A stretch of 64,000 nt of DNA from JABFXX01 sp036489755. GTDB taxonomy: Bacteria; Myxococcota_A; Polyangia; Haliangiales; Haliangiaceae. The stretch is taken from contig DASXFD010000062.1 in NCBI GenBank assembly GCA_036489755.1, positions 62,001-126,000 on the forward strand. Reading direction: 5' to 3'. How positions within the stretch are numbered: the first letter of the stretch is position 1; each line of letters starts with the position of its first letter. The notes below the pieces were generated by a model, which saw nothing but the letters and a program-made list of their open reading frames with translations, searched no databases and was not told the origin of the DNA. Positions 63,761-64,000 of the stretch are shown piece after piece. The position numbers and the translations under genes are program-made.

Positions 63761-64000
63761 GCCGCAGCGACGTATCGGTGCCGTCGGTCGCAGCCGGCGG
63801 CGTCAGGACCGGCATGCGGATCGAGCGATCACGCTGTCGCGACAACCAATCCTCGAGATCGCTCGCGTTGAGCCGGACGATCCCACCGACCTTGAAGACC
63901 GGAAGCGGGTCCGCTGCACGACGCGCCATGTACCGGCACCACCGCTCCGAGCGGCCCAGGGCGGTCGCGATGCCTTTCCAGGTCTCGACAAAATTCGACA
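63750..64000 (-). CDS. Helix-turn-helix (excisionase/MerR-like) DNA-binding protein, N-terminus outside window
   Basis: Reading the minus strand from 63998 gives SNFVETWKGIATALGRSERW followed by CRYMARRA, PLPVFKVGGIVRLNASDLED and WLSRQRDRS, ending at a TGA at 63752-63750. This is the winged helix-turn-helix of the excisionase type (HTH_17): a turn after ALGRSERW and the conserved VRLNASDLEDWL. The N-terminus lies outside the window. A short Pro/Asp/Thr tail follows the domain. Such proteins act in phage/ICE excision or as small regulators; the neighbours give no sign of a mobile element. Confidence 0.8.
   Translation of the reverse strand, partial: SNFVETWKGIATALGRSERWCRYMARRAADPLPVFKVGGIVRLNASDLEDWLSRQRDRSIRMPVLTPPAATDGTDTSLRLIA

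Noticed and set aside
63750..64000. End of window as start of a prophage or integrative element (excisionase-like HTH)
   Set aside because: One small HTH gene alone is not enough; no integrase, att repeat or tRNA is visible, so only the DNA-binding domain is reported.

Overview
The window looks like chromosomal DNA of a predatory or soil-type myxobacterium (Myxococcota, possibly the Haliangium/Kofleria side). This is inferred from very high GC, four eukaryote-like Ser/Thr kinases, many Cys-rich or low-complexity lipoproteins, PEGA and CHAT domain proteins, a MYXO-CTERM-like sorting motif, and a ferrochelatase with the four-cysteine [2Fe-2S] insert known from Myxococcus. Genes are packed tightly, mostly with ATGA, GTGA or TGATG overlaps. 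No gene-free stretch exceeds 300 bases. I saw no rRNA, tRNA, CRISPR array, prophage or complete insertion sequence.

Layout. 1-10912: signalling and surface proteins. These are a kinase-pseudokinase (start cut off by the window), a frameshifted metzincin lipoprotein with an ExbD-like tail, a minus-strand operon (dual cyclic-nucleotide-binding protein, CBM9 lipoprotein, CAP-domain lipoprotein), a TPR protein, a second kinase and a Cys-rich lipoprotein. 11025-20726: an unrecognised protein, a kinase overlapping a TPR-like exported protein, a propeller lipoprotein with a LysE exporter, an MBL-fold hydrolase, and a large exported TPR-CHAT protein. 20728-35612: one long minus-strand block. It carries an outer-membrane porin, a CehA-like PHP hydrolase and large lipoproteins, then an enoyl-CoA hydratase, a metallophosphoesterase, a class III aminotransferase and two adjacent CDP-alcohol phosphatidyltransferases. 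35696-39648: a PEGA protein, a heme-motif barrel with a cytochrome-like lipoprotein, and a DUF3052 protein.

39881-49957 is the housekeeping core: hemH with a guanidino-group hydrolase, a TSP3/OmpA protein with a clear terminator, then prs-rplY-pth-rpsF-rpsR-rplI and dnaB. A small antisense gene with a double-glycine leader look sits between rplI and dnaB. 49990-58915 is a kinase with an FGE-like tail followed by a compact nucleoside-catabolism operon: deoC with an unusual N-terminal extension, thymidine/pyrimidine phosphorylase, purine nucleoside phosphorylase, cytidine deaminase and an aminohydrolase, interleaved with small lipo- and membrane proteins. It ends with two tandem paralogous secreted proteins and a ferritin-like protein. 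58887-61938 (minus) has xdhC and a MobA-like nucleotidyltransferase separated by a tandem repeat of CACGTG palindromes that encodes two overlapping micro-ORFs. The window ends with a HAD phosphatase, a YbjQ protein, a Cys-motif membrane protein and the 3' part of a helix-turn-helix gene.

The most unusual signal is a mobile-looking double-hairpin repeat. Two nearly identical 67-bp copies (54470-54536 and 58948-59014) and one diverged copy (63183-63236) all lie in frame inside protein-coding genes. Other points of interest are the MYXO-CTERM/lipoprotein-signal junction inside one giant gene, the kinase-pseudokinase, the metzincin-ExbD fusion, the DeoC extension that resembles a compartment-targeting peptide, and the palindromic micro-ORF chain upstream of the MobA-like gene.
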